From Plenodomus lindquistii (lineage: Eukaryota; Ascomycota; Dothideomycetes; Pleosporales; Leptosphaeriaceae), in contig JANUWI010000021.1 in NCBI GenBank assembly GCA_025504975.1, positions 310,001-374,000 on the forward strand: DNA of 64,000 nucleotides, given 5' to 3'. Both the position numbers and the translations under genes were made by a program. The notes under the pieces are model-generated. The model saw nothing but the letters and a program-made list of their open reading frames with translations, was not told where the DNA came from and did no database searches. Positions 21,553 through 34,548 of the stretch are shown here, piece after piece; positions within the stretch are counted from its first letter, which is position 1, and each line of letters opens with the position of its first letter.

Positions 21553-24500
21553 TATATAGTATAATTAGAAGTATATAAAATATTAAAAATTTTAATAATA
21601 ATTAAAATAATAAATTATAGATTTTCTAAATATAGTTTAAAAGGCTAGTTTTACTATATAAGTAATAAAATAGGCTAGAGTAGTTTATATACTACTTTTT
21701 TATTAAATTTAAATAGCTATTACTTTCTAGAAGTTTAAAGTTCTATTATTTAAGCTTTAATTATTATAACTTTATTAAGCTAATATATTATTTTTAAGCT
21801 TAAAGCTATTACTAGTAAAACTTTTTATCTATAAAGTTATTAAAAAGTTATCTAGTTACTATTTATTTATTGTAATTAAATCTTTTTTAATAAGTATTAA
21901 AAGCTTTTTAGTATTAATAAGTTAAAATTTATATAGAATTTCTTACTAGAACTCTTTTAATATAGCCTTTATAAAGCTATTTATAATTATATCTAATAAC
22001 TATTTAAATTTTCTTATAATTTATTATTATTATACTTTTTATTATATCTAGTAGTTATAACTATTTATATATTAAAGCTTAGTTTAAAGCCTTAAAACTT
22101 CTATAGTAAGTACTTAATATATCTATTAGTTATTATATTTAATAATAATAGGCTATAGCTTAATTAAAGTATAAAGCTTTAAAAAATTTATAATAAAATA
22201 AGCTTTTTTAGTAATGTATAAAAAAGTAAAAAGTATAGCTTAATTAGTTAATAATATTACTATACTTAATATAAATACTTTTATACTAATAAATATATTA
22301 TATAGTTTAATTATATAGCTTTATTTCTATTTTATATAATAAATAAAAAATGTATTATTAAATATATAAAAAATAAACTACTTCTAAGTTTAAATATAAA
22401 TAAATTTAGTATTATAAAAATATATGTATTTTTAACTTATAGCTTTATAATATTTATAGCTAGAATAAGTAATATATTTTACAAGTTAAAATATAGTAAA
22501 TATAATACTTTATTATATAGTAACTATTAAAAAAAAGTATTATTATTTTTTATTAATATTAATTAATATCTATATTATTAACTAGTTTATTATATAGTAA
22601 GAATTTAATAGTTACTATTAAAGTATTATATACTACTTTTAAATAATTAATAAATTTACTAATATTATTATTATTAAAAGTTTAGAAAAGCTATATCTAG
22701 TATAAAACCTAGGTATAAATTACTTATAGTCTAAAAAGATTTTAGAGATTATACTCTTTTATAATTTTATACTATACTTTTAGTTACTATATTATTATAG
22801 TAGCCTACTTTCTTTATACTATTCGATTAGCAATTATAATATTATTTAGACATAGAAAAATTATAATACTATATTAAATAAAATAGTTAAAATTATATAA
22901 AATAGCTGTAAAACTAATTTTTTATATAGTTATAGTAAACTATTTTTACTATAGAAAAAGTAAAATTTAATTATAATATAGTACTTTATTAACTTATATA
23001 AGCTTTTTTTTATAACTTTTATATATATATATATAAACTATCTAGTATATTACTATATATATAATTGTATTTATAATATAAAATAATTTTAGTTCTAATT
23101 TATACTTAGTAGTAACTACTATTAGTATTATAAATAAAAAAATAGCTAGTATTACTATATAGCTATTTTAAATATCTAATTTTTTTATTTTTTAAACTAC
23201 TAGTTATACTTAATATTATAAAATAAAATTGTTATTTAGCTTATATACATAAATTTATATATAATAAAAAATTAATATTTTATTACTTTAGTAGTTTTAG
23301 TTAAGGTTTAAATTTAAAAATATATTTAAATATAGTTTAAAAAATAGCCTAGTTTAGATAATTTAGATTATATACTTTATAAATAACTTTTATAATTAAT
23401 TTTTAATATAGATAAATTTTAAAGCTAGCGCTAATAAAGTTTTATATTTAAAAATAAAAGTGTTTTTATTATTAAGTATTATTAATATTCTATTTATAAC
23501 TATTTTTTTAATATCTATATAGGTTTTACTATAAATAGAATTACTTATAAAACTATATTAAATAATTCTAATTACTTTTTAAAGTATACTTTTACTATAA
23601 ATTATATAAAAAATACTACTACTAGTAGTATTAGTAGTATTATAAAGTATATATACTAAGTTTATGTTTAAAGTATAGTTATATATAGTACGCTTTATAA
23701 TATATCTATATAAATAGAGTAAATTATATTTTTACTAAAATTCTAGCTATAAATAGTACGCTTTTTTAAGCATTTTATATATAGTAATCTATTTTCTAAT
23801 TACTTCTAAATCTACTCTCTATAATAAGTAGTAAAGATAAGTATTAATTTCTAATATTCTTTTTATTATAGTATTCTACTAAATCTTCTCTATAATATAG
23901 CTTTAAAGTTCTTTCTAGAGTATATATTTTATAGAATACTCTAGTTTCTAGTTTATATAGTTATAAAAAAAGCTCTATATATTCTATAAATCTAGGAATT
24001 TCTTCTAGTATATAATATATATAATTATCTACTTAAATTTATACTTTTATTTTAAACGTTATTTATCTATTATAGGTAATAATTCTAGTACTAATAACTT
24101 TAGTAAAAAGTAGAATTTATATTTTTTAGATATTAAAAAATTAATAGTATTCTAGATATTCTATTTAGGCTTATAAAATTAATTATTATTAATGTACTTT
24201 ACTACAGTATATATTATTATTTATAGTTATAATTATATATCTATATAATACTAAATTAATAGAATTTTATTTTTATTTTAAAGTAACTATAGTATTAGTA
24301 AAAGCGATATAAATAAAAAGATTTTTAAAGAAAGTTTTTAAATTATTTTTATAGCTAAGTTATTAGTTATAAAAATAACTTATAGCGTATATTTTTACTA
24401 GCTTAAGCTTTTCTAAATAATTATAATTAATATATATTATATATACATTTTTTTTATTTATACCTTTTAAATATTTAGCATTTATTTTTTAAGTTTATAT

Positions 24501-27500
24501 ATTTAAAGCTAAAACCTTAATAGTAATAGTTAATAATAAAAGGTAGTAAAATACTTTTACTATAACTATTATAATTTTATTATTAGTTATAATAACTTTA
24601 ACTATAATATTAAAATTATTTTAGAAATAAATTAAGTTAAAAAGCTATTTAATAATAAACTTTACTATTTAGTTATTAATAGAATACTAGTTCTATTATC
24701 TACTAGAGGACTAATTAGTAATACATATTAAACTTTTCTTTTATTAAAACTTTAGTATATATAAAAATTAAAGTTTATAGCTAGGTTTTTTTTCTACATT
24801 TTTATTATTTAATAATATATTAAGTCTATTTAATCTAGTAGTAAACTTTTATAAATAATTCTACGCGTAGTTATTTATAGTATTTATATATAGACTACTT
24901 TAGTACTAGAGTAATATTATTCTATTATTTTTATTATAGAATTAGTATCTAGTCTATTCTCTATACTATAAAATTATATTTAGTAGTAATAATCTAATTC
25001 TATAATAAAATAACTACTTTAAAACTTCTATAACTTTAGTTTATTTATAAAAGTTATACTATACTATAGTATTACTTTTTATTTATACTTTTTTAGTTTA
25101 CTAAATATAGTACTTTATAGCTACTAAGCTAGAATACTTTAGTTTTTTATACTATATATATACCTACTCTATTTAAATTTATTTTACTATTTATAATATT
25201 ACTTTATATATATAGTAAACTATTAATAGTAAAGTATAGTATTTTACTATTTACTATCTATATAATTTCTATAGCCTTTTAAAAATTATATTATTTAATT
25301 TCTATATAGTTATAGAGTCTATTTTAGTATTTTACTATATTATTTATTATTAAAGTATACTAAAAGATACTTGTTTATAGAAAAAATAAAAGTAAATAAT
25401 ATACTATATAAGTAAGCTTCTTACCTAGATAGGTTTTTTATAATACTAAAAGTTTACTAAAATTAAAAGTATTTTTATATAAGTTATAAAACTTTAATAT
25501 AGCAATATATAATAACTAATAAATAAAAAATAAATATTTTCTATTATCTAAGCTATTAATACTTATATTAAACCTTTTTATTAAATCTCTATATATATTT
25601 ATATTATTCTTTATAAAATACTTTATAATTAATTTAAATATAAAGCTGTATAATATAATATAACGCCTAATAGTATCTAGCTCTATTTAATAGAAAAAGT
25701 AGTAATTATTTATTATATTCTTAATTAAATAGTAAAAGGACTTTTCTTTTAAATTACTATAGTAAATAAAATAGCTAATATATAATTTACTAGATATAGG
25801 TAACTATTTATTAGTAAAAATAAAACTAGTATATTTATAAATATTAGCTAATATCTAAAAGTATAATATTTTAGAAATATAACTATAAAAAAGCTTTTTA
25901 TAAAAGCTTTAGTATTATATAGAACTAGTTATACCTAGTAAAAAATATTAAAGCTAAGTATAGTATTTTAAATAAAAGAACCTATAATATAACTTTAATA
26001 AAAAAGGGTTTATAATAGAGTAGATATTATATAGAATAGTAGTATTAAAAATTAAGGATTAAAAAAACTAAAAGTTAGTATAGTAAAGTAACTAAAAGTA
26101 AACTATAATAATTTAAAATAGTAAAATAATATAGTAAACTAAGTAATATTCTATTATTTTTTTTAGTATAACCTATTTCTTTACCTAATATTAAAAAGAT
26201 AGTTTACTTTAGCATTTAATGTTTATAGTTTTAAAAAAAGCTATATAGATATAAAGTTTAGTTTATAGTAGTTAAAGTATTTTAATAAATATATAAGTAA
26301 AAGTACTATTAGTATAGTATATTTACCTATAATTAATAGTTATAAAAGCTACTATTTAATTTAATTTTAAAAATACTATAAAAGAGTAAAGATTATTACT
26401 TTATATATACTTCTAGACTTCTATATATTTTATTACTATTTAATATAAATTCTTTTATACTTTTAAAAAAAGTACATAGCTACTAATTTAAAAATCTAAT
26501 ATATAGTTATAGTAACTATATAACTAAAAAATTAAATTTTATAATACTTTAATATTATTTATAATACTACTATTATATAAAGTAATATTTATAAAGCATT
26601 TTAAAGTATAAACTTTATTTTTTTTTAAAGCTATAATATCTAGTTCTAATATTTAACTATATATACTATTACCTTTAACTATTAATAATAAGCTTTTATA
26701 CTTCTAAACTCTAAGTAATACTCTATAAACTTAGATTATAATTACAATCTATTTAATAAAAAGTTTAAAGCTATATTTATAGTTTATTTATAGCTATTCT
26801 TAATATATTTAAAAAGTTTAGTAAAAGTAAAGTACTAATACTATATTAAATAATATTAATATATAATATAATTACTAAGTTTTAAATAGTTAATAACGCT
26901 ACTTTATAATATAAATGTAATAAATAAAGTAGATATAAAAAAAAGTGCTTTTACTATATACATAGGTTTATATCAAGCTATTTTAAAAGACTTTATATTA
27001 CGTAGTAATAGTAAAAAAGTAATAAATAATAATAATAATAATAATAGTATATACTAGAGAAAAAAATATATAATATTAGTATAAATACTATAGTAATACT
27101 AGATAGTATATAGGTATATATAAATAGAAAGTAAATAGTTTTTTTTAATAGATTAGTTTACTATAATTTCTATTTATAAAAATAATATATTATACACTAC
27201 TAGTATAATAGTATATTTTAGTAGGGTTTTAGTATTTAAAAAAAGGTATTAAAATAAAAAAGTTATTTATCTAGTGTATTAGCTATATTATAAAGTATTA
27301 TTATTATAATAAATAATTTCTATTTTAAAAGTAATTAAAATACGTAATAGCTTTTAATTTATACTTATATATTAATACTTTATATCTAGCCTAAAAGTCT
27401 AGATATAGAATAACTATATATATACTAGGAATTACCTATATTATAATATATTATATTTTTATTAAATATATATAAATTTTAAGGTAAATAAATAATTTTT

Positions 27501-28345
27501 CTAGTAGTAAAGCTTTTTTTAATATAAAATATATTTAGAATATAATTTATAAAACCTTTAGTTTATTTACTATAATTACTATATAGTTAGTATATTTCTA
27601 GAGTTACACTATAAAACTTAATAATTAAAGTTTTACTTTAATAGTAACTTTCTAATAAAGATTTTCTTTAAATTTTTATTAGTTTTCTAAATTAAAATTA
27701 TACTATATTATATAAAGCTAAAAGTACTTTTATTTTTTTACTTAGTTTTTACTATTCTAAAAGAATTTTTATATTAAAGTAGTAATAGTTTTTATATAAT
27801 ACTTTAAACTATATACTAAGTACTTTACTTTAGATATTTAAATTAAAACTTAGTTTTTAATTTAATATTCTTATTTTTAGCTATAGAAATTTTAAAAGTT
27901 TACTTTATTTTTTTAATAGTATACTATTAATAGTAAAAGATTTTTTAATCTATTCTAAAAAGAATTGTTTTTTATACTAGAAAATAATGTTATATATATA
28001 GTAAAACTTACTATACTTTTATTATAAATAGGTTACTTAGTATTATATACTTCTAAAACCTTTTTATTATTCTATTACTATTTATTTTATAGTATTAGCA
28101 TTTTTATTAGTTTAATAGAGTTTTTATAGTTATAGCTAGAATAATTAAGCCTTTTACTTCTAGAGGACTATAGTTTTCTAAATTTAAAAGAATAGTAAAG
28201 TATAGAGTATACTAGTATACTTTATAACCTCTAGAGTTAAACTAGCCTTTTAACTTTTATTGAAAAAATATAACTAATTATTATTAAAATTATAAATATT
28301 ATATATACTTTTAAATATACTATATATCTAATAATTCTATATTTT
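21553..28345. mobile_element. degraded long repeat, copy B, with inverted terminal motif
   Basis: Colinear stretches match ~48.8-55.0 kb in the same orientation: 22,985-23,215 with 50,105-50,335; 25,080-25,340 with 51,835-52,095; 27,770-28,140 with 52,640-52,850 plus 54,695-54,830. A motif of about 140 bp lies at the left end (21,553-21,695, reversed) and near the right end (28,200-28,340, forward), so the element seems to have inverted ends. About 1.9 kb (roughly 25,345-27,270) is absent from the other copies and may be a nested insertion. Element class is not determined because RIP has erased its coding sequence. Boundaries are approximate. Confidence 0.45.
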
Positions 28346-28569
28346 AAACCTATATTTTCTTTTTTAGAGTATATTTAATTCTAGATATTAGAAGTTTTTA
28401 ATTAGTATTTATATAAAAGTTACCTCTAATATTTTATATAGCTTTATTTCTATTATAGCCTAGTTATACTCTATATTATATATATTTTACTATATTATCC
28501 TTTTTATTTATTTAAATAGCTAATACTAATACTTTATTAATATAATTTATATTATCTACTAATAATATA

Positions 28570-30399
28570 TTCTACTAGTTAACCTAATAACCTAGTAAAT
28601 CTAATAGTTTTTTTTAGTATTATAAATACTAAGTTTTTAATTATTATTATTATTACTATTAATATCTAACTCTACTACTATAGAGTTTATATCTAATCTA
28701 GAAGTACTTTCTAAACTTTTCTAGTATATATAAATATTATATCTAGTTTCTTTATTATTACTATAGTATTAGACACCTAGTTAAGTAGGTATTTAACTAC
28801 TACTACTATATATATATTTTAATAAAGTAGGCGCTATAGTTAAAGCTATAGTAGCCTATAATCTAGTACTATACTTAAAAGTACCTTTTTACTAGATTTT
28901 TTTTTATACTTTTTTTTTTATTATCTCTATTAATTACTTTTTAAATTTATAATTATAGGTTTAAAAAAAAGTATTTTAGTATAGTATTAGTTTAGCCTCT
29001 TTTATAAACTATAAAAACCTAGCTTATATAGTTATAAATAACTAAATAAAAAACTTATATATAAACTTTAACTAAAATCTAAATTTATAAATATTATTTA
29101 GAGTTTTTAATTACTATAGATTTACTAGAGAAAAGAGTTAAGGTAGAGTATATAACTATACTTTAAAGTAATCTAATACTACCTACACGTTAGTAAAAAC
29201 TAGCTCTAATACTTTAAAAACTTTTTAATAGTTATTAACTATAAATATATTAAAAAACACGTTTTTAAAAGCTAGAAAAAACGTTTTTTTATTAATATAG
29301 AAAACGTGTTAGTGTGCTAAATTTTATATACACTAGAAGTATTTATACTTTAATAATAAACAATATACTATATTAAATAGCTAGAGAATATAAAATAAAT
29401 AAAAAAATATATAGAGTATTAGAATTTTATTCTCTATATAGTAGTTTTTAAATTGTTAGTTAAAGTAGTTTTAATAGCTATCTAAAATTAGTAACTAGTA
29501 TACCTCTACTTTTTACACCTTTATATATATATTAAAGTGCTTTAACTACTCTAGCTTAAATATATTATTTATTTAGCTATTTTTAGAAACTAAAAGTTTC
29601 TAGTTATAAAAAATACTAGTTTTTTTATACTATATAGAGATATATACATATTTTTTATAGATAATAAAAAGTAAAATTATATTTTTTAAAGTGTATATAC
29701 TCTAAATAATAGTAACCTATTTTTAATTATTTAGCTTTATAAAGTCTAGCTAATTATATTTTTTAAAGTTTATAATAACTTTTATAAACCTAATTACGCC
29801 TATTTAGAAGCTAGTTTTATTTAATTTATAAATGTTATTATTCTAAATACTATACTTAGCTTTTATTTTATTTATAAATCTAAACTACACGCTAATAATC
29901 TCTAGATTTTTCTATTTTATTCTTTATTTATTTTTTATTCAATTAAAAGCTATTTTAAGTGTACTAGAGCGTATTATAAAGCGTTTAGTCTAATACTTAC
30001 CTACTAGTGTTTTATTATATACCTCTAGTATTTTATTAGCTATATTTTCTACTTTATATAGCTAGAGAGTAAACTTTTATAAATTAAAATTAAAAATATA
30101 TTAGATAATTATCTACTTTTTAGTAGTAATAAGCTTCTAGATACTAAATTAAATTTAGAAGCGTAGTAGAATTTTTTAATCTATTTAAAAAGTTTATAAT
30201 AACTAACGCTAAAGGTAGTAGTAGCGTGTTAGTAGCTTTAAAATTAGCTAGCTTTAAAAGTTATATAGATAAATTTAAATTAACTTTTATTCTAAATTAA
30301 TATTATATTATATTATAAAGGTATTTAATAGAAAGTATAGTATTTATAATACTAAAAAAAACTATTAGGTTTACTAGGTTATTAGGTTAACTAGTAGAA
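28570..30399. mobile_element. RIP-degraded TIR DNA transposon, copy 1 (1,830 bp)
   Basis: The ends are near-perfect inverted repeats of about 62 bp (28,570-28,631 and 30,338-30,399), starting TTCTACTAGTTAACC and flanked on both sides by TA. The interior matches the element at 52,854-54,681 in reverse orientation over its full length. Size, TIRs and TA flanks suit the Tc1/mariner/pogo superfamily, but TA flanks mean little in such AT-rich DNA and no transposase frame can be read. It was non-autonomous or inactivated by RIP. Confidence 0.7.
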
Positions 30400-31970
30400 T
30401 ATATTATTCTATAAAATAGCTATATACTTTAGTATTTATTTTAAGTATATATAACCTTTTTAGTACTATATAAATATTAAATAACTCTTTTTATTTAATT
30501 TTAATATAGAATTCTAGCTTTTTAGAACTTCTTTTTATAATCTATTTATATATCTATTATAGACTAAAACTTTTTTAAGAAATATTTTTTATCTAGTATT
30601 TAAAGCTAAGTATATAATATAATATCTATTCTTTTTAGTTAGTTTCTAGATATACTAGCCTAGTATATATCTTTTAAATTTTATATTCTATACTAAAAGC
30701 GTTATTTAGTTCTAAATAGATACTTATAAAAGCTAAACTAGTATTATAAAACTATTAGTATTATATATATAGATATAGTAAAACTATATATATAGAAATA
30801 GAAAGTAGTTTACTTTAGCTAGGCTTACTTTATATTATTTTATATACTATTACTATATATATTATACTATTCTAACCTTTAGTAGCTACTTTACTACTAT
30901 TAATATACTAATAGTTCTATACTAGAATTAGAAGTAATACTTTATACTATTCTATATAGCTATAAATCTAGACTTATATATATAGCTACTATTAATAATA
31001 TTACTACTACTAAAAGCTTACTTATATAGCTTTTACTTTATATTAAAACTAAAATATATTATTTATCTAGAAAATTTTGTTTTTATAACTATATAAGTAG
31101 CTATATTAATTTACTTTTATTTTATATAGTTATATATAGTATTCTAATCTCTAGTTATTTCTAGCTTTAAAAATTATAGTTATTAGTACTAATATTATTA
31201 ATATTTAGATAAAAGTAGAGTTTACTAAATAATAATAATCTAATTTCTAATAGACTTTAATAATATTACATAGAGTTTAACTTAATAATTATATTCTATT
31301 TAGAAGATCTACTTTTTTATTTATATATTAAACTATTTTCTTCTATAGTAGCTATTAATTTAAACTTTTTACTTTAGATTTATATAGATTCTAATATAAT
31401 ATTTATACTAAAAGTTAAGTATTATATTTAAGCCTTTAATTCTACTAGCTTTACTACTATTTATATTACTATAGCTAGACTTATTAGTTATATCTACCTT
31501 TTAAATTAAAAAATAACTACTAGTTATATTAGCGCTATAAACTACTATTTTAATATACTAGAGCTCTATTTATATTTTCTAACCCTTTATAATTATATAT
31601 TTTTATAGGGTTAAATAGTATATAGAAAGTAATTACTTAATAGTAAATAGTAAAAAGTATAATAATTAGTAGACTACTTATTAGTATAGTTTTTAGTTAG
31701 CATAGTTTCTACTTAATATTAACTAGATCTAAACGTACTACTATAAGTATATAGTTAAATGTTAGTTAGTAGTTTCTATAGGCCTTTATAATAAGGCTAA
31801 GTTATATTAATAGAAATAGTTTACATAACTATTATTCTAAGAGATCTAGAGAAATAAACAATATTACGTGGAATAAAATCGCTAGTTCCTCTATAATAAT
31901 ATTATGTGATTTGAATTATATAAACATAACTCTATTTAACACTACGTGTACATCTCTACCCTTTATCTAT

Positions 31971-32323
31971 AAAGAGTAAAGCGTGCAAGCTGCAAGTGTA
32001 CAGGGCAAGTAACGATACGGGATACATAGCGTTAATAGGAGATTCGTAGGGATATTGTACCTACTTGATACATGACCAGGCAAGAATGTATCTGCTTTTC
32101 TAGTGAAAGAAGTAGCCCGACAGTCTCTTTGCTTCACGCCTGATTTGTAGTGTGAGATAACATGTATATGAGCGGCGTGGGCTTATTTACCTACAAGCTC
32201 GTCGATAATCGTAGGCACATGTGTGTTTCCGAATTTGAAGCCACGTGTACGCATCGGAAGAGTCGGCATCGCTGTCGTTGGTTTGGGGTATGCTGAGCAT
32301 GCAGCAATCGTGATGGTGGTGCA
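31971..32323. other. boundary between AT-rich block and second gene island
   Basis: Composition returns to normal here. A 69-codon minus-strand frame at 32,187-32,396 overlaps the two-TM gene in another frame. It could belong to a spliced 3' exon of it but I found no convincing intron. Nothing else is recognised. Confidence 0.35.
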
Positions 32324-32602
32324 TCACCACAGCCGCAGGGTGAACTGGCGCGGTTTCGTGGAAGCGGTGGTTAAACTTGTGGCCATATAGAAGCACCCAG
32401 CTACTATGGCCAGCGCGCTGATGATCATCCTCAGCCGGCGTCTATCCCAATAGTACGGCAACAGCTTCAAAGTGTCTGTGCAGAAACACGAAAGAACCAA
32501 AGGCAGCAGGAAAAAGAGTGCGAAGAAGGAAAGAATGATGGTGACAATGACCGTTTCCACAAGCTGGCCCAGGGTGGTGATGCCGCAGAATTCGAGCTTC
32601 AT
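32324..32602 (-). CDS. small two-transmembrane protein
   Basis: From the ATG at 32602 (good context, CCAACAATG) the frame gives 92 aa. Residues about 13-41 form a long hydrophobic segment rich in Val, Ile, Leu and Phe. A short loop with WDRRRLR follows, and residues about 58-77 form a second hydrophobic segment. The Arg cluster in the loop suggests it is cytosolic. The frame is open further upstream to an ATG at 32737 (137 aa), so the start is uncertain. I do not recognise a family. It is divergently transcribed from the 417-aa gene, 334 bp away, so the two may share a promoter region. Confidence 0.4.
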   Translation of the reverse strand: MKLEFCGITTLGQLVETVIVTIILSFFALFFLLPLVLSCFCTDTLKLLPYYWDRRRLRMIISALAIVAGCFYMATSLTTASTKPRQFTLRLW

Positions 32603-32936
32603 TGTTGGGTGAGAATGATAGACTGGATCTTGTAGTGGAAGCGATTGGCAGCAAAAGTGTAGGTCTGATGAATCAGAGTTGTTGGAGGTTGCGATCGAGG
32701 ATTGAACCAACGCAAATACCGGGTCCCTACAAATCATATTGGAGATGCTGCTTGCTGCAGCGACTGTACCATGGAGGTTGCTAGAAGATTCAAGCACGCC
32801 TAGCAATCACATTTTGTTTGCCCGATCAAGCGAAGCATATCAGGCGCGTGAATGCATGGATCGATTGTAACTTCGACATGGCCGATCAGACTCTGTCTCT
32901 AAGGTAACATTGTAATTCTATTGATCTGCACCCACC

Positions 32937-34190
32937 ATGCCACCAAAGCACGATGCGCCTGCGCGCGAACCGCCAATCATGTCTCTAAAGCACAACCCCA
33001 CTTTGAAAAAACTCACAAGTCAGACTGCGCCCGTCACTAACAAGAGCCTCACTCGGACGGAAGAGCAAGCTGATATCGAAGCGGCACACGCCCACTGGTT
33101 AGCCTTTTTTGTGACGTGGGGAGTCTCTGCTCCCGATTTCGAGACAAGCCTCTGCAATGAGCAAGCCCGCTCATGTCAAAAGAAGGATATCGAAGTGTGG
33201 CGCCAGCACTGCCGAGAGCCTGGTACTAAGCGAGCAGAGTACTTTCACGAGCAGAAAGGGGTATGGACGTTTTACGCAAACAAGGAGAAGATAGTGCAGG
33301 TCTGGACGCGGCGTCTCGAAACCTACGTCGCAGCGATGATGCCCGGAGGGTCAGGCGGGGTCCTTACGGAGTGGCGTAAAGAAGACGGATATGAAGGAGC
33401 TGCGGACGCAACCGAAAAGGATCCATGGACAGTAGGCGACATGCGCGATTCTCTTCCACATGAAAACTCCCAGTCAAACGTCAGTGACGACCGCTTGACC
33501 GTTCCTCCTCTACCAAAGCAACAGGCCAGGCCCGAGCAAGCACGAAACGCGTCTAAGAAGGTACCTTCCAAGCCACCGCAGCCCAGTGCTGAGTCCGAAA
33601 AAGAGGGGTATGAGTCTGAGGAAGGGGGGTCTGAGTCTAAGCAGTCGAGTGATGGGCTTGAAGAGGAGATATCGCAGTCTAAACAGACAAGGGCTGAGTT
33701 CCAAGAGGAGGCTTCTGAGCCCGAGCAATCAGAGTCTGAGTCCCAAGAGAGTTCCGAGCCCAGAGGAAGTATATCACCTCCACACTCGCATCGTGGTCAC
33801 ACCGCGCTGCCACCGCGCAGTAGTTCGCTGCCCAATTTGCGACACAGGACAGCCATGTCCACTCCTCACTATGAAAGTTGGTGGGTTCGTTGGATGCGCT
33901 GGGTATCTGGATCTCGCGCCGAAGAAGCGGAAGCGCTCAGGAGAGCTCGTGACTGCTCATTGCGCAAGGCAGAGGAAATGCTTGTGCGGATTACCCAGCT
34001 CGCACCAGACGTCGCGGCGGACATAGAGCGGGAAAGAATTTCGCAGATCGAAACAGAAATGGACACGCGAAGGAGAAGATCACGGGTGGAACGTAGTCGG
34101 GCATATGAAGAAGACGATATGGATGGAGTGGAGGAGGAAAATGCAGACAGGAGCCGAACGGCGGGACAAAAGCGGAAGCGGGAGAGGTAG
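32937..34190 (+). CDS. 417-aa protein of unknown function, ordered N-terminal half, acidic middle, basic tail
   Basis: Single exon starting at an ATG in strong context (CACCATGCC). Residues about 40-135 look folded and are rich in Trp, His and aromatic residues (HAHWLAFFVTWGVSAPDF, GVWTFYANKEKIVQVW). Residues 170-290 are low-complexity with repeated Ser/Glu/Gln units (SESKQSS, SESQESSE), apparently an expanded minisatellite-like stretch. Residues about 315-400 are again helical (WWVRWMRWVSGS, then long charged helices). The protein ends KRKRER, an NLS-like sequence. I recognise no family; nuclear location is an inference. The neighbour downstream on the same strand starts about 360 bp later. 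Confidence 0.7.
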   Translation: MPPKHDAPAREPPIMSLKHNPTLKKLTSQTAPVTNKSLTRTEEQADIEAAHAHWLAFFVTWGVSAPDFETSLCNEQARSCQKKDIEVWRQHCREPGTKRAEYFHEQKGVWTFYANKEKIVQVWTRRLETYVAAMMPGGSGGVLTEWRKEDGYEGAADATEKDPWTVGDMRDSLPHENSQSNVSDDRLTVPPLPKQQARPEQARNASKKVPSKPPQPSAESEKEGYESEEGGSESKQSSDGLEEEISQSKQTRAEFQEEASEPEQSESESQESSEPRGSISPPHSHRGHTALPPRSSSLPNLRHRTAMSTPHYESWWVRWMRWVSGSRAEEAEALRRARDCSLRKAEEMLVRITQLAPDVAADIERERISQIETEMDTRRRRSRVERSRAYEEDDMDGVEEENADRSRTAGQKRKRER

Positions 34191-34548
34191 GTAATCTTGT
34201 GCGACGTGTGAGCAACCTAGACTACTCGTGCAATTTCACCGTTTTTGTTCACATGTGCGAACCGTGCCATTGCCTCTATCCATGACTGGACCAAGATCTG
34301 TCAGGATATGTATGTCTCGGGCTCACCGCAGATTCCTGCGCGTTTGCAGGCATGACTAGTCACCTCGACGCAGGTAGCCTAAAGCTCCCAACACCGCACC
34401 TGGCACCGTCACCAAAAAACAAACTCAACGAGCTTTCCCTCTTTGCAATCTCCTTAATGTGCGCCTCCAACTCATTGCGTTCAAGTCATCATCTCCAGAA
34501 TCTCATTCGCTTGTCCTCAATCGCTCACCCTAGTTTCGCTGCAGCATC

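Larger units (their letters stand above)
20235..31970. repeat. RIP-degraded repeat block (11.7 kb)
   Basis: Extremely AT-rich. In 24,961-25,200 I find no CA, TG or CG dinucleotide at all, but many CT, AC and TC. It contains one copy of a long repeat shared with ~48.8-55.0 kb, a complete TIR element at 28,570-30,399 and unassigned sequence. No intact gene is visible in it. Confidence 0.9.
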
